From: Ciborinia camelliae
Lineage: Eukaryota > Ascomycota > Leotiomycetes > Helotiales > Sclerotiniaceae
Assembly (NCBI GenBank): GCA_025890175.1
Contig: JANPYM010000002.1
Span: 2,056,537-2,120,536, forward strand
Direction: 5' to 3'
DNA: 64,000 nucleotides
Part shown: piece after piece, positions 1-10,972 of the stretch
Numbering within the stretch: position 1 is the stretch's first letter
How the letters are laid out: the number at the start of each line of letters is the position of its first letter
Made by a program: the position numbers and the translations under genes
Notes under the pieces: generated by a model
The model's database searches: none
What the model was told of the DNA's origin: nothing
The model's input: only the letters and a program-made list of their open reading frames with translations

Positions 1-993
1 GTCCTCTGATTCTTGTAAGCACTCTCCACCCCATCCTGAATCAATAAATCTAGAGTCAGCAGCATATGGAATATCATCGTCATCATCATCTTCTTCGTCA
101 TCATACTGGTCTTCTTCGTCCTCGGAGCTTTCGTATGGTATGGTCATTGCCTCGTCATAGTCGTAAGGGTCGAAAGCGGGAGTCGGTGACTTTTCCTGGT
201 CCGAATCATGCATTGCTTTGAGCTGATCATGGAAATATTCCTCATTGTAGTCCTGGTCGTGTTTCTCAACGTAAGGTCCATACTTCTCCGGAGTTACTGG
301 TATAGGCGCATCGGTATCGTAGTTTGACGTGGTACTATTCGGCCGGTCGAGATACTCACCTAGATGATGATGATGATATTGGATTTCGTGAGCCACCTGG
401 CTCAGGTCCATATCTAGCTGGTCGCTCATGGGTTGTAATGGAAAGAAAGTGGGTGGCTCCATGAAAGGGGATGAACTTTCGCCGCACGCTTGTGATAGCG
501 ATGGGGAGCTTGCCCGGGAGAGGGAATCGGACCTAGAAGGCCAAATTTTTGGAAGAGAATACCCACCATCTTCGATTGATGGGGAGCTTGAGATCTTGTC
601 CATCATATCATCATCCATGCTATCCTCCCCTTCACCATCCGCCATGTCTCCATCTTCGCCCCTAGAACCTGTCAAACCTCCATTCTGTGTAATTGCCAAA
701 TCATCTTGCTGACTGTTCCCATTCAAAGCAGAGGTCACTTCAGCGGCCAAATCATCACTCGTATAATCTTGTATCATTTGTCCTTCGCCATTGGTCCATT
801 CCCTTGACACACGTGGACTTCGATATTGTTCATCTGCGACTTCTGCTGCGACTTCCCGTAATGCTTCGGCCTGATGTGGAGCGGGCGACCCATTGCCTAA
901 AGATGCAGCATTTGCATGCTTTTTCGAATGATCTTGCGCAGACGGGGCATTCTGGTCCTGAAGATCAATTGAATCTATAAAATCAGCTACCAT
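1..993 (-). CDS. N-terminal part of a Bud14-like SH3-domain protein (cut by the window edge)
   Basis: An uninterrupted minus-strand frame runs from an ATG at 993 to base 1 (331 codons) with no stop, so the gene continues outside the window. The protein is acidic and of low complexity. It has the motif DDDMMDKISSSPSIEDGGY about one third of the way in, and a DEEDDDDDIPY stretch followed by SGWGGECLQESED at the cut edge. From memory of the family, these are the N-terminal hallmarks of fungal SH3 proteins related to yeast Bud14, a Glc7 phosphatase regulator of cell polarity and formins. The SH3 domain itself would start just beyond base 1, so it is not seen. The start is the first ATG in this frame after upstream stops. 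I see no intron. Assignment rests on motif recognition only. Confidence 0.6.
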   Translation of the reverse strand, partial: MVADFIDSIDLQDQNAPSAQDHSKKHANAASLGNGSPAPHQAEALREVAAEVADEQYRSPRVSREWTNGEGQMIQDYTSDDLAAEVTSALNGNSQQDDLAITQNGGLTGSRGEDGDMADGEGEDSMDDDMMDKISSSPSIEDGGYSLPKIWPSRSDSLSRASSPSLSQACGESSSPFMEPPTFFPLQPMSDQLDMDLSQVAHEIQYHHHHLGEYLDRPNSTTSNYDTDAPIPVTPEKYGPYVEKHDQDYNEEYFHDQLKAMHDSDQEKSPTPAFDPYDYDEAMTIPYESSEDEEDQYDDEEDDDDDDIPYAADSRFIDSGWGGECLQESED

Positions 994-3900
994 TGAAGGG
1001 CGACAGCGAGGTAATTTTAAACCCACCAGCGCGAATGATTTCCGGGCGCGTCATGTCTTGATCGTAATGCGAGGTCGCAGACCCTCGAAGAATAATAATT
1101 CTGGTTCTGTGGTGGTTTATTTAACTACCACTTTATGAGATGATTTGTGACAGGCACGGAGCACAGATTATGATTAACATCCAAATGAAATTCAGCGAGA
1201 TTGCTCTGCCACATCTAATACCCTGAAGTCGTAATGAAAAGGAGTGAATAGGGTAAGATAGCCAACGAATAATTGTTGGTGAAGCGTCCAAAAGAATAGA
1301 GAGATCAAGAAATTCAAGAAGGTTTTCGAGGCTTGTTTTTTCCAAAGTTAGAGACAAGTAAATGAATTGTCAAGCCTTAACACGGGGGGTGATAGGAGGA
1401 GGACCGACTTTGGACCAGCAAGTCGTCAACAAGAAATGAGATGAGACTTTCTAATGAAAATCAATGAAAAAAGGAGTGTGATCGAAAGTAAGGCGTTTAT
1501 TATTAGTACAGTAAAATAGGTAGGTATTTGATGATTTTGATCAGATATATATAAAATTGAAACTATACTATTGTGTGACAGTAATTGATGTATGAATATA
1601 AGAACTGAACTGGTACTGTAGTGTATTGTATTGATTGTATTGTATTGTGTTATAGTAAATCTAGAACAATTCTCTGAAATAATTCTTGAACGAGGTTGGA
1701 GATTGGGAGATTGGAGGTTGAAGGTTGGAAGGTTGGAAGGTTGACCATATTCGAAAATGTTTCAATTGATTTGATTGTACCTAGATAGGCAAGGTATTCA
1801 TTGGAATCATTCATTCATTCTTCTCTCAAAGTATGGATGGAGTACCTATGATTGTTTTTTTTTTCTTTTTTTTTCTTTCTTCACTACCTACTGTACACAA
1901 TTATGCAGCACATCAGTACGAGCTATAACAGCCAAGACTTTTCCCTCCTGAAAATAATAAGGTTGGTACCCGAAAATACCTACGGAGGATATATCTGTGG
2001 GTAAAAGAAAAAGTATATCTAATTGGAAGACTGATGAGGGTGAAGGAATGAGCCAGTGAGGGATCTCTCTCCCTTCCAAGGTTTTTTGTCTAACGGGTCT
2101 GTTGTATTAATCAAATTTCAATTGATTCATTCTTAAGGTTCCAACCCCGCGTTTTAAAAGTAGCTGATTATTGTATGCATTATTAGCTACACTAACGGAT
2201 GCCAGCCTGCCAGGGCATCAGATTCACATAAGGTATTCCATTGTTGTTTTCGGGTCTCATTAAGCAAGGAGTACTGTATACACAGTGTGTTTATTGTAAA
2301 TCAGGGCGATATACTGTATACAACAATATACAGCCCAACGGTTGACCTATGCAAGCCATGCAAGCCGCTCAAGCTGTGCAAGTTCTACAAGTTGTACATA
2401 CATCTCATGAAGTCATCAAAGAGGCAAAGAGCTACAAGCTACATACAGTACAGCATACAAAGAATACCTACCCAGGATCCGAAGGATTGCCCAAGGAGAA
2501 CAAGGACGAGGACGAGGACGAGGACGAGGCCGAGGACAAATACCGGTAATAATGTTTCATGCTTCCCATTCAGAAATACCTACATACTGTATTTAGATCA
2601 TTGGATGTACTCTAAGGAACCAGAAGATTTATTCTGTACCTGTACTGTGCCTGTGCCTGTGCAAGTGCAAGTGCCCATAATTCATTTCTCCTAGCCTCTC
2701 CAATGCTCCATCCATTTTACCTAACATTGATAAGCATCAATTGATGTTCCACAACTCGCTGAAACATTTGGAAACAATAAAAAAATGAGCCACACAGGAA
2801 CCAAAAAGTCTTATCTGTGTGTGGCTGGAAGTCTCTCTTTGCTGTGGATACGGATGCGGACAAATCACCGTGAAGTGAAGTCATATCCGAATGCTACTGT
2901 ACCTAGGTAGGTACTCTTAAACTACCATCAAAACTACGAACTACGAAATAGGTATGTAATCTGCGATGACCTCAAAAATCAGAACCTCTGCCTCTCTCTG
3001 CCTTTTGAATTCATTTCTTCGCCCCTTTCCCTACCGAGTACCGATATATCTAAATAGGTACATATCTATACTGCAGTACAATTAGCTTCTTTGGATTCCG
3101 AGTCCTTCGATAATCTTATCATCTAGAGGTAGGTAGATCTAAAAGTCACCCTACCTATTTCCTGCTTATCGTTGAAGTGAGAAAGCCCCCCGCCTCCCCC
3201 ACGTACTCAACTACCTATTAAACATGGTGGCACTACAGTTCTCTACCTACAGAGCAGTCGAAAACTCTCTGCTGCAGAAAAAATGTGCTCCTCTCCTGCC
3301 TTCTTTTTAGCTATGTATAATATCCGGGTTTATCCGATGGAGAAGCGGGACGGAAGCCATTTATCTGCATGCCTGATTAAATGACTAATAGGTAAGTGAT
3401 AGCCCTGATCACCGTTGCGAGGCAACATGCCCAGGTGGGAACAAGTTTTTGCGAGTGCCAATTGGCCAAAGTCTTTGGGTAGGTTGGACCTACCGTACCT
3501 CCCTAGCAATAAATCATGCGGGAGTTGAGTTGAGTGAGTTGAGCTGATCTTGAAAATGTCATCTTACATTGTTCTGATAAGGGATCTTAGTCTTCTCGAT
3601 CAGTTATTCCGAAATATTATGCTTTGCTTGCTTCCATTACTGCCAACAAACAAACTGCGGAAGCACCACCTGAACGTGCTACTTACCGAGATCCAATCCA
3701 ACAGATCCCCAAATTCCCCATGTTTTTCGTAGCACCAAGTCACCCCCCCTAATAGCTTAACAGCACCAAGCTTTCTTCCAAGGCACTTCCAAGGCATGTC
3801 ATCTTTCCTTGGCGATAGGACAAAGAAAAGCCACGCTTTCAAGATTCTTCGGTTGTTCGAAGAACCTTTTGAGATGAGATCATCTTAATAATAATTCTGA

Positions 3901-6109
3901 TGCTCACAAAAGAACATTGGTGAAAAGGATGAAAGAGTGAAAGGCTGGATTGGATGAAAGGATAAAAGTCCGTCCCTTGAAGTTGAAGAGGACAAAATTT
4001 GCACATCATTGTGCAAAGTGATTTCGCTTCGGGTGCACCGTGCAAGATTTATTAGACTTAATTGATACTTATTACTGTAACCACATAGGGGATAAAATGA
4101 AACGACAAAGTGGGAAAATTCCACGCCATCGCAAATTTTCATCGACCATCATGGCCGGACTTTGGCTTCCAGGTTTAGATTGACTGGCCTAACCTGGCTA
4201 ACTTATCAAATTCTTCTCTTCCCTTCGGCAATGCTTTGACCTAAGCTGGAGAGGGAATGGAAAGATTGGGTAGAAGGGGTAGACTGGGTAGACTGGTTAG
4301 TAGGTAGTGCCGGACAAACAGAATCCTGTATGGTCTGTATGTACTACATGGACCAGCACCGTACAGCCTGTACAGGGTAATAGCTAGATCATATTACCAT
4401 GTTGATGCGAAAGCACTCGTAGATGCATGGATTGGTCAACTCGTACATGAAAATCCTAACGATACGTACGGGTACTATACGAGCCCGTCGCCCGAATCCG
4501 AGTCCGGTGCATTGTAGAGTTCCGAAGATCGCTGTTCAATAATGCTTAGTTTGGCATCAGCTACTTGAGTTTAGTATGACAGGGCAGGATTTGAGTTTGG
4601 GTTTTTGGTACCAGGGGAGGGGAAAAGGGAAAGGATCACAGATGGGACCCCGGCGTACCGCATGATACAGTTCAAAGGTACGGAGGACGGAGGATTTCTT
4701 GAAGAGTAGAGGACCGGTATTATTTTATCTGGAAATTTTTATATAAAAAAAGTATAAATATATAAATCAATCAATCAATCAATCGAAACAATATCTAGGA
4801 ATGTAATGTTCGAATCATATGGAACATTCTGTTGATTCATCAGTCGTCATTATCAGTCAAGTACAGTAGGTATTTGTGGGAAACTGGAAAGAGAAAGAAA
4901 AAGAGAGGGAGAGGAAGGTGGTTTGGGCATTACAGTAACAGCATTGTACTTTATCAGGTCCTTCATACCCAATAGGCTAAGGTCGGTAAGTAAGTATAGG
5001 TAGGTAGGTAGGGTAGATGCTACTGTAGATAGATAATTGAAGCATCCTAAGAATTGATCCGGGATCAACCCCCTGGAAAATTGCACGTACAGTATGGTAC
5101 GGACTGCTGGACCGCTGGACTACTGGACTGCTGTGGTATTGTACGTAGCATTATTATCCCATTAGGTAGGTATACAAATAAACTCAAATGACCTTTCATC
5201 TCATAACCAACCATACTGTACTACTTAAGTTACTGTACTTCACACTGCACACTCACCGCACACTGCACACTGCACGGAATCTCAATTGACTTGATTATTT
5301 GATTTGATTTGATTACTTAGCTACTAGTTACCTACCTACCCACCTCCCTAGCTAATGGATACACCTCTTTAACCTCTCTCGAGTCTCTATTATTAACCTC
5401 ATTGCGTTGGTCGTTCGTCCCTACTGTGCCTACTATACTAGCCACCAGGACCAGTTTGAGCAATTTGCATTATGTATGAAACTGTTCTCGAACAGTTTAT
5501 GAATCCGAATATAAACACGGCATAGATACCTTAAAAAGCTCTTGATCCCAAAATCAATCCATATATACTTATCATAAAGTACATACCATCCCTACCGAAC
5601 AATCCTCTATCTTCTACCTTTCCATTGGATTGGCCTCTTTTTGATATATATCGTATTGTACTCTCTACTACAGTGTACTCTACTGTACTCCGGTATACAG
5701 TTTTTAACACCACTGAATTGATTGATGCATGAATAAACTCTATTTTATTATTATTTCTATTATTACCGTGATTTTCATTATTATATTATTATCATTATCG
5801 TTCTCTCTTTGAACCATCCTTTCCCTTTTGATCTTTTGACTCCCCGATCGATAGAGTATTATCAACAAAGCCTGAACGACTCAAAGATTGACTGATCTTC
5901 ATTCACGAATTGACGAATTCACGCATTATACACGAACATCCCATCCACGAATATCGCAACCCAACATATCTTATTCGTATCCTACCCTACTTATTCGTCC
6001 AGCGCAACAACAAAATTCACTAAAAGGAAACAAAATATCATTTTAACATGTCGATAACTTCACATTGATCCTATATGAGCGATTAGCGGCAGGGCCGCCA
6101 CCCAAACAG
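994..6109. other. Gene-free divergent intergenic region, 5.1 kb
   Basis: This lies between the SH3-protein start and palH, so it contains both promoters. It holds only short, low-complexity ORFs. Visible content: GGTTGGAAGG-type repeats (1695-1745), a GAGGAC hexamer run (about 2505-2535), an ATCA tetramer run (4766-4784), repeated TAGGTAGGTA/CCTACC motifs, and an AT-rich stretch just before palH. I found no tRNA, rRNA or transposon open reading frame. Confidence 0.6.
6048..6086 (+). promoter_or_regulatory. Two minimal uORFs in the palH leader
   Basis: ATG at 6048 opens a 6-codon frame (M-S-I-T-S-H) ending in TGA at 6066-6068. ATG at 6075 opens a 3-codon frame (M-S-D) ending in TAG at 6084-6086. 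Both precede the palH ATG at 6110 by less than 65 bases and could dampen translation if the leader extends upstream of them. The transcription start is not visible, so this is inference. Confidence 0.5.
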
Positions 6110-8350
6110 ATGAAAATGGACCGAAGACAGTTAATCAACAATTTGAAGCCTTCGTCTACTTCGTCTACAACCGTTACTCGACCTCATTGTACACCGTTCA
6201 CCCTTCCCTCCAATGGCATTATCGATCTCGGCGAATCCCAATATTTCACCCTCACAACCAATGCCATCTTCACTCCTGAATGTACAGGTACCGCCGATAT
6301 TGTTATAACAAATGCAGGCACTCCCACATCGTTCATTGATCTCCGCGATCCCTTCTACGCTTCCACGATACCGGAATGTTACGCACTCGCTGCCACGACC
6401 GTCATTGCATACATGCTTGTCATTATGCTCTTTATTACCCCAAGAACATTTCTTGTTCAAGGTGCGGTAGTCTTGGGACGACGCGGATTTACGAACGGAC
6501 CATCCGGTAGTGATGCTGGCATTGGCATTGGCGGAAGACCTTGGTTACAAAAGGTTGCAGCATTGACGGTTGCCGTTTCTCTGACAATCGCGACGGCAGA
6601 TACTTTTCGTGTCGCGGAACGCCAATATAATCAAGGGTTCATGAATGCAACGGCATTACAAGAAGAAGTCGATGGCGGCATGGAACTCAAGATCATTCGT
6701 GTTATTTCGGATACATTTCTATGGCTTGCGCAAGCCCAGACTCTGATAAGATTATTCCCACGGCAGCGAGAGAAAATTATAATTAAATGGACGGGATTTG
6801 CTTTGATTTCACTGGATGTTTTATTTAGTCTCCTGAACAACTTTGTCTACAAAGGCACTTCACGGCCCCGCTCTTTTACAGATGCTGTACCCGCCTTGGC
6901 CTACCTCTTTCAGCTCGCCCTCAGTCTTCTGTACTGTGCTTGGGTCATTTACTATGGTATCTCGAAGAAGCGCTACGCGTTTTATCATCCGCAAATGCGG
7001 AACATATTTCTTGTGGCATTGTTATCGCTAGTATCAGTGCTGGTACCTGTGGTTTTCTTTGTCCTCGATATATCGAAGCCAACCCTTGCTGCGTGGGGTG
7101 ATTACGTCCGATGGGTTGGCGCAGCAGCAGCAAGCGTTGTGGTGTGGGAGTGGGTGGAGCGAATTGAAGCACTAGAAAGGAATGAAAAGAAAGACGGGGT
7201 ATTAGGAAGAGAGGTCTTCGATGGAGATGAAATGCTAGAGGTCACTCCAACGTCGGATTGGACAAAACATTTCCGCAAAGATAACGATGATAAGGGTGGA
7301 ACTGCTTCGGGTTCTACTTGGCCAGCAATGTCTGGGCTGGCTAGCCGCTATAGGCCGCGTGCTACAAATGATGTCGAAGCCGGGCCTGGTTCCGGCCAAC
7401 GTACAGCCAAAAATTTATTAACAACTCGTCCTCCATTATGGCCTGCTCGGCCACCACCTGTTGCTACCCCTATCAACAGGTCAGATACGGCCAGCGCCGA
7501 GAGCACTGTCTATGCAGTGAGATATCATCCCATTGGCGAAGCAAGCCCACCAATCATTAGCAGAAATACAGCTCCTTCGAGAAGTAACAGTGAAGATATA
7601 TCAATTAGCAGGTCGGTCAGTAATGAAGACGTTAATTCTGACAAACCAGTTGTTATCGAGCAGGTTACAGATGTTGCTGTAGAACCAGCAGTTGACAACG
7701 GTCATGTTTGGCACTGGAGGACCCTCAATCCTTTTCGGCATCGAGTTCAAGGGCCTCCAGCAGAAGTTTCGTTACATACTCCGAAACCTTCGACAAATTT
7801 TTCTTGTCATGAATCCTCGAATCTGTGGGACATGCGCGCCCGAATTGAAGGCTTCGCAGCCACTCAAGCAGAAAGGTTCCGTGAAAAGACGCGCCCCACA
7901 GTCGATACAGAGCCTCTTCCTCTCACTGTGATCCCAGCACCAAGTCGAAGGCGTGCTGTGACGACGGAATCGGAGGAGCCGGTGATAGATCCAATTAGTC
8001 CAACGCGTGTAGTATCATCTCATATGGAGATTGACGCATCGGGACAGCATGCAAGAACATGTGATCCTTACACTCCAGATAGTCTCCAGCGACATTCCAT
8101 CACCCATCGTGGGAGCATTTCAATTGCAACGGCGGTGCAATCAGAAATCGATCAGCGAGCCAACGAAAATACGACTTCCTCGCCCACCCTTATCGCCAGC
8201 CGTTATACACCTCCATTTTCGAGTTCACGCAGTAGTCCCCTGCAGGCTCGAAGTCCCGTCGCGCCGGCGCTCCCCCCAATTATAGATGGTTTACCAGTCA
8301 CAACTATACCGGCGCCCCCGCGAAGGCCCAGGGTGGAAGATCCTTCCTGA
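6110..8350 (+). CDS. palH: pH-response sensor PalH/Rim21, seven-transmembrane protein
   Basis: Intronless frame of 746 aa from the ATG at 6110; a second in-frame ATG at 6116 (MDRRQ...) is equally plausible. The N-terminus has the family motif HCTPFTLPSNG followed by a Cys-containing extracellular segment. Several hydrophobic helices fill the first ~330 residues, with a conserved stretch between them (GRPWLQKVAALTVAVSL, ADTFRVAERQYNQGFMNA). A long, polar, Ser/Pro/Arg-rich cytoplasmic tail makes up the second half. In the family, PalH senses alkaline ambient pH at the plasma membrane and, through arrestin PalF and ESCRT, triggers proteolytic activation of the transcription factor PacC. The frame is open upstream to 6065, but only through a TTG codon. 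The tail diverges fast in this family, so its length alone is uninformative. Confidence 0.93.
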   Translation: MKMDRRQLINNLKPSSTSSTTVTRPHCTPFTLPSNGIIDLGESQYFTLTTNAIFTPECTGTADIVITNAGTPTSFIDLRDPFYASTIPECYALAATTVIAYMLVIMLFITPRTFLVQGAVVLGRRGFTNGPSGSDAGIGIGGRPWLQKVAALTVAVSLTIATADTFRVAERQYNQGFMNATALQEEVDGGMELKIIRVISDTFLWLAQAQTLIRLFPRQREKIIIKWTGFALISLDVLFSLLNNFVYKGTSRPRSFTDAVPALAYLFQLALSLLYCAWVIYYGISKKRYAFYHPQMRNIFLVALLSLVSVLVPVVFFVLDISKPTLAAWGDYVRWVGAAAASVVVWEWVERIEALERNEKKDGVLGREVFDGDEMLEVTPTSDWTKHFRKDNDDKGGTASGSTWPAMSGLASRYRPRATNDVEAGPGSGQRTAKNLLTTRPPLWPARPPPVATPINRSDTASAESTVYAVRYHPIGEASPPIISRNTAPSRSNSEDISISRSVSNEDVNSDKPVVIEQVTDVAVEPAVDNGHVWHWRTLNPFRHRVQGPPAEVSLHTPKPSTNFSCHESSNLWDMRARIEGFAATQAERFREKTRPTVDTEPLPLTVIPAPSRRRAVTTESEEPVIDPISPTRVVSSHMEIDASGQHARTCDPYTPDSLQRHSITHRGSISIATAVQSEIDQRANENTTSSPTLIASRYTPPFSSSRSSPLQARSPVAPALPPIIDGLPVTTIPAPPRRPRVEDPS

Positions 8351-8639
8351 CCTGACAGAGCAACTCTGGTAGTAGTAGTAGGTAGTAGTACGATTCTTGA
8401 TTTTGAGCATGGGCATGAGCGTTGGCGTTGGAACTGGGAGCATTTGCATTTGCATAGCATGGCATGGCATAGCATAGCATAGCGATATTTGATATTGGTC
8501 TTGGTCTTGGTATTATATATACCTATATAGGTATTGGGACACGACTGGCGATTCGCACACACAGGAGTTCTCCAAAATTTCACGGCCGCCGGATTGGGAT
8601 TGGGATTGAATGGGATGGGATGGAAATGAATGGCTAAGG

Positions 8640-8740
8640 AAAAGAGGGCAAAGGTTGGGGTTGGGGTTGGGGTAAGGATGGGGTTGGGAATAGGGATAGG
8701 GGTAAGGATGGGGTTAGGGATGGGGATTGGGATTCGGATA
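8640..8740 (+). repeat. G-rich GGGGTTGGGG-like tract
   Basis: About 100 bases of short G runs separated by TT, ATA or AA (GGGGTTGGGGTTGGGG, GGGATAGGGGTAAGG, GGGGTTAGGGATGGGG). Irregular, strand-asymmetric, and capable of G-quadruplex formation. It resembles telomeric sequence only in parts. Confidence 0.7.
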
Positions 8741-9527
8741 GAGATACCACAGATACGCACGCAAGAAACACGAACTTCGCTTGAAGGTGCCATTGTATAT
8801 ATACATATAGTCGTACCGACTTAATCAAGGCATCATGATGAGATGACGAATTACACTTTTTCTTTTGACTTTTTTCTTTTTTTCGTTTCCTTTTCCTTGT
8901 GAGGGGGGTGAAAGTTGAAGAAGTCTTTCTTTTTTTCTTCCCGCGGGAGGGGGAGGGGAGTGAGTTGTGTGATTTGTTCTTTGGCTTTGGCTTTTCTTTA
9001 GATGGGTGTATATATATATATATATACCTACCTACTACCTACCTACCTATAGGTATTTAGATAGGTGAAATTTCAAATACGCTATATCAATTTCATGTTC
9101 TAGGTAGGTAGGTATATATATATATATATCTATTATACCTATATAGCTTGGCTTGTGTGGTTTGGCTTGGTTTATAGTCTTGACTCTTAAGGAGGTAGGT
9201 ATCTAGGAATCTTCAAATTACCTAGATAGGTCCTAGGTCCTAGATCCTAAAGTCGATCCCTTTTTGCCCTAGAGATATAGACATAGACATAAAAATGATG
9301 ATGATAATAAATACAATAAAAATACAAATAAAATACACAATCATCTTCTTCCTCTTCTTGCTCTCTCCCTAAAAATCAAAAATCAAAAATACCAAAAACA
9401 CCTTCCCCTCGCCTTCGCTTCCCCTCGCTTCCCCTCGCTTCCCCTTCCCCTTTCTCAATCCCCAATCCTCCATTCCTTATTCCTCATTTTCATCTCTCGA
9501 TTATTATTTGAATGCTCAATCTGCGCT

Positions 9528-9682
9528 CCTATCTATCTATCCATCCATCTATCTATCCATATATCTATCTATTCATATATCTATCTATCCATATATCTAT
9601 CTATCCATATATCTATCAATGCAAGTTCCGCTCCACCTCCCTCTTCCCTTTTCCCACCTACCCCAAACCATCGATCCATTCA

Positions 9683-9725
<43 letters not shown>

Positions 9726-9768
9726 TTCCCACCAATGAAATCAATTAATCAATCAATCAATCAATCAT
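9528..9768 (+). repeat. ATCTATCC / TACT / AATC microsatellite cluster
   Basis: Three tetranucleotide-type arrays in 240 bases: ATCT/ATCC (9528-9617), TACT (9681-9725) and AATC (9746-9768). Length polymorphism is likely. Confidence 0.85.
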
Positions 9769-10366
9769 CCCATTCAATTCTATTCAATCCCATTAATCAC
9801 AATATACCTACATATACATCACACCAGCCTCACACATACATACACACATCAGCCTCATACACACGCTCACACATACAACATCGGATCTTCCATCTCTCCT
9901 CCACCTCTCCTTCACTTCTCCTACACCTCCTTCTCCTCCACCTCCCGCATCTCTCATCTCTCATCTCCCCCCAATTCCCATTCCCATTCCCATCCCCACC
10001 CCCCCCCCCCCCCATTCCGATTCCGATTCCCAATCCCAATCCCAATCCCAATCCAAAACCAAGAACTTTATATCTCCAAAATAGAAAAACAATCCTTTAT
10101 ATCATCATTAAAACTATACTATATACCTAATTCCATCTCCCTATCTTCCTATCTTCCCATCTTCCTATCTTCATATCCCCTATCTTCCTACCCGCCCGTC
10201 TATTCACCATCTCCCATGCCATCTCCCATCCTATCCCATCCCATCCTATCTATCCTCATCAAACCACCCCCTCCCACCACCTCCCGCCACCTCCCTCTTC
10301 AAGCCATCCCATCCCATCCATTCCATCCATTCCATCCATTCCATCCATTCCACCCTCCCACCCTCC

Positions 10367-10376
10367 NNNNNNNNNN
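10367..10376. other. Assembly gap (10 N)
   Basis: Ten N bases sit inside a C-rich tandem-repeat tract, so the gap length is probably arbitrary and the repeat unresolved. Any count of repeat units or ORF crossing this point is unreliable. Confidence 0.97.
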
Positions 10377-10972
10377 CCCCAAAAAACCACCCAATAAAAC
10401 CCATATTCATATCCATACCAATCAATACCAATCCATAACCATCCATAACCATCCATTCCCATCAAAAAAAAATTCCATACAAGAAGAAGAAGCGAACCCA
10501 AGAAGCGATTGTACAGTGGGTAGGTAATATCCATTCATTCATTCAATCCATAATATACATCTCTCTCTCCATCTCCCTTTCCCGCCCCATCCACCCCTAT
10601 CATTCATACACACAACATAACATAAAAGAAAATCCAATTTCTCGGTTTTTTTGGTCGAGATTCTTTAGTGTCATGAAATGTATGATATGTATGATTGACA
10701 AATGATGGATGAAGAATGACGAGAAGAAAAATCGGCGACGGAACTGGGAGAGGCCTGTTGCTTTTTATATATAAAGGCGTTGTTCATGAGCATCGTATCC
10801 TCATATCTTCAGATCCACGACCACGAACACATCCTCATCCACATTAATAGATACCACTTAATTTCGGATAAGAACCCCGAGGATGCTCAGATCCCTCTAT
10901 TTCTGACCCTCTCCAACCATTTACGTATTCCCCCACTGGTTCTGAATTCCACAAATGGTTTCATATCTCAAC

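Larger units (their letters stand above)
8351..10972. repeat. Microsatellite-dense convergent intergenic region
   Basis: A 2.6 kb gap between the 3' ends of palH and the ceramide synthase, made almost entirely of simple repeats: GGGGTTGGGG-like tracts (8640-8740), TA dinucleotides (9011-9027, 9112-9130), ATCTATCC runs (9528-9617), a TACT tetramer run (9681-9725), AATC repeats (9746-9768), a 15-base C run (9999-10013) and CCATTCCATC decamers (about 10305-10355). The ORFs here encode only low-complexity peptides. Confidence 0.8.

Noticed and set aside
2287..2694. Plus-strand ORFs with Arg-Thr or Asp-Glu runs
   Set aside because: They derive from a GAGGAC repeat and flanking CAAGC repeats and have no protein features outside it.
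6065..6109. Longer palH frame beginning at 6065
   Set aside because: It opens with TTG and adds 15 residues unlike the family; the ATG at 6110 or 6116 gives the expected PalH N-terminus.
8640..8740. Interstitial telomere
   Set aside because: Perfect TTAGGG occurs only once; the units are irregular G runs, so it is treated as a G-rich simple repeat.
9508..10527. Several ORFs of 70-130 codons
   Set aside because: They are translations of tetranucleotide repeats, and one crosses the N gap.
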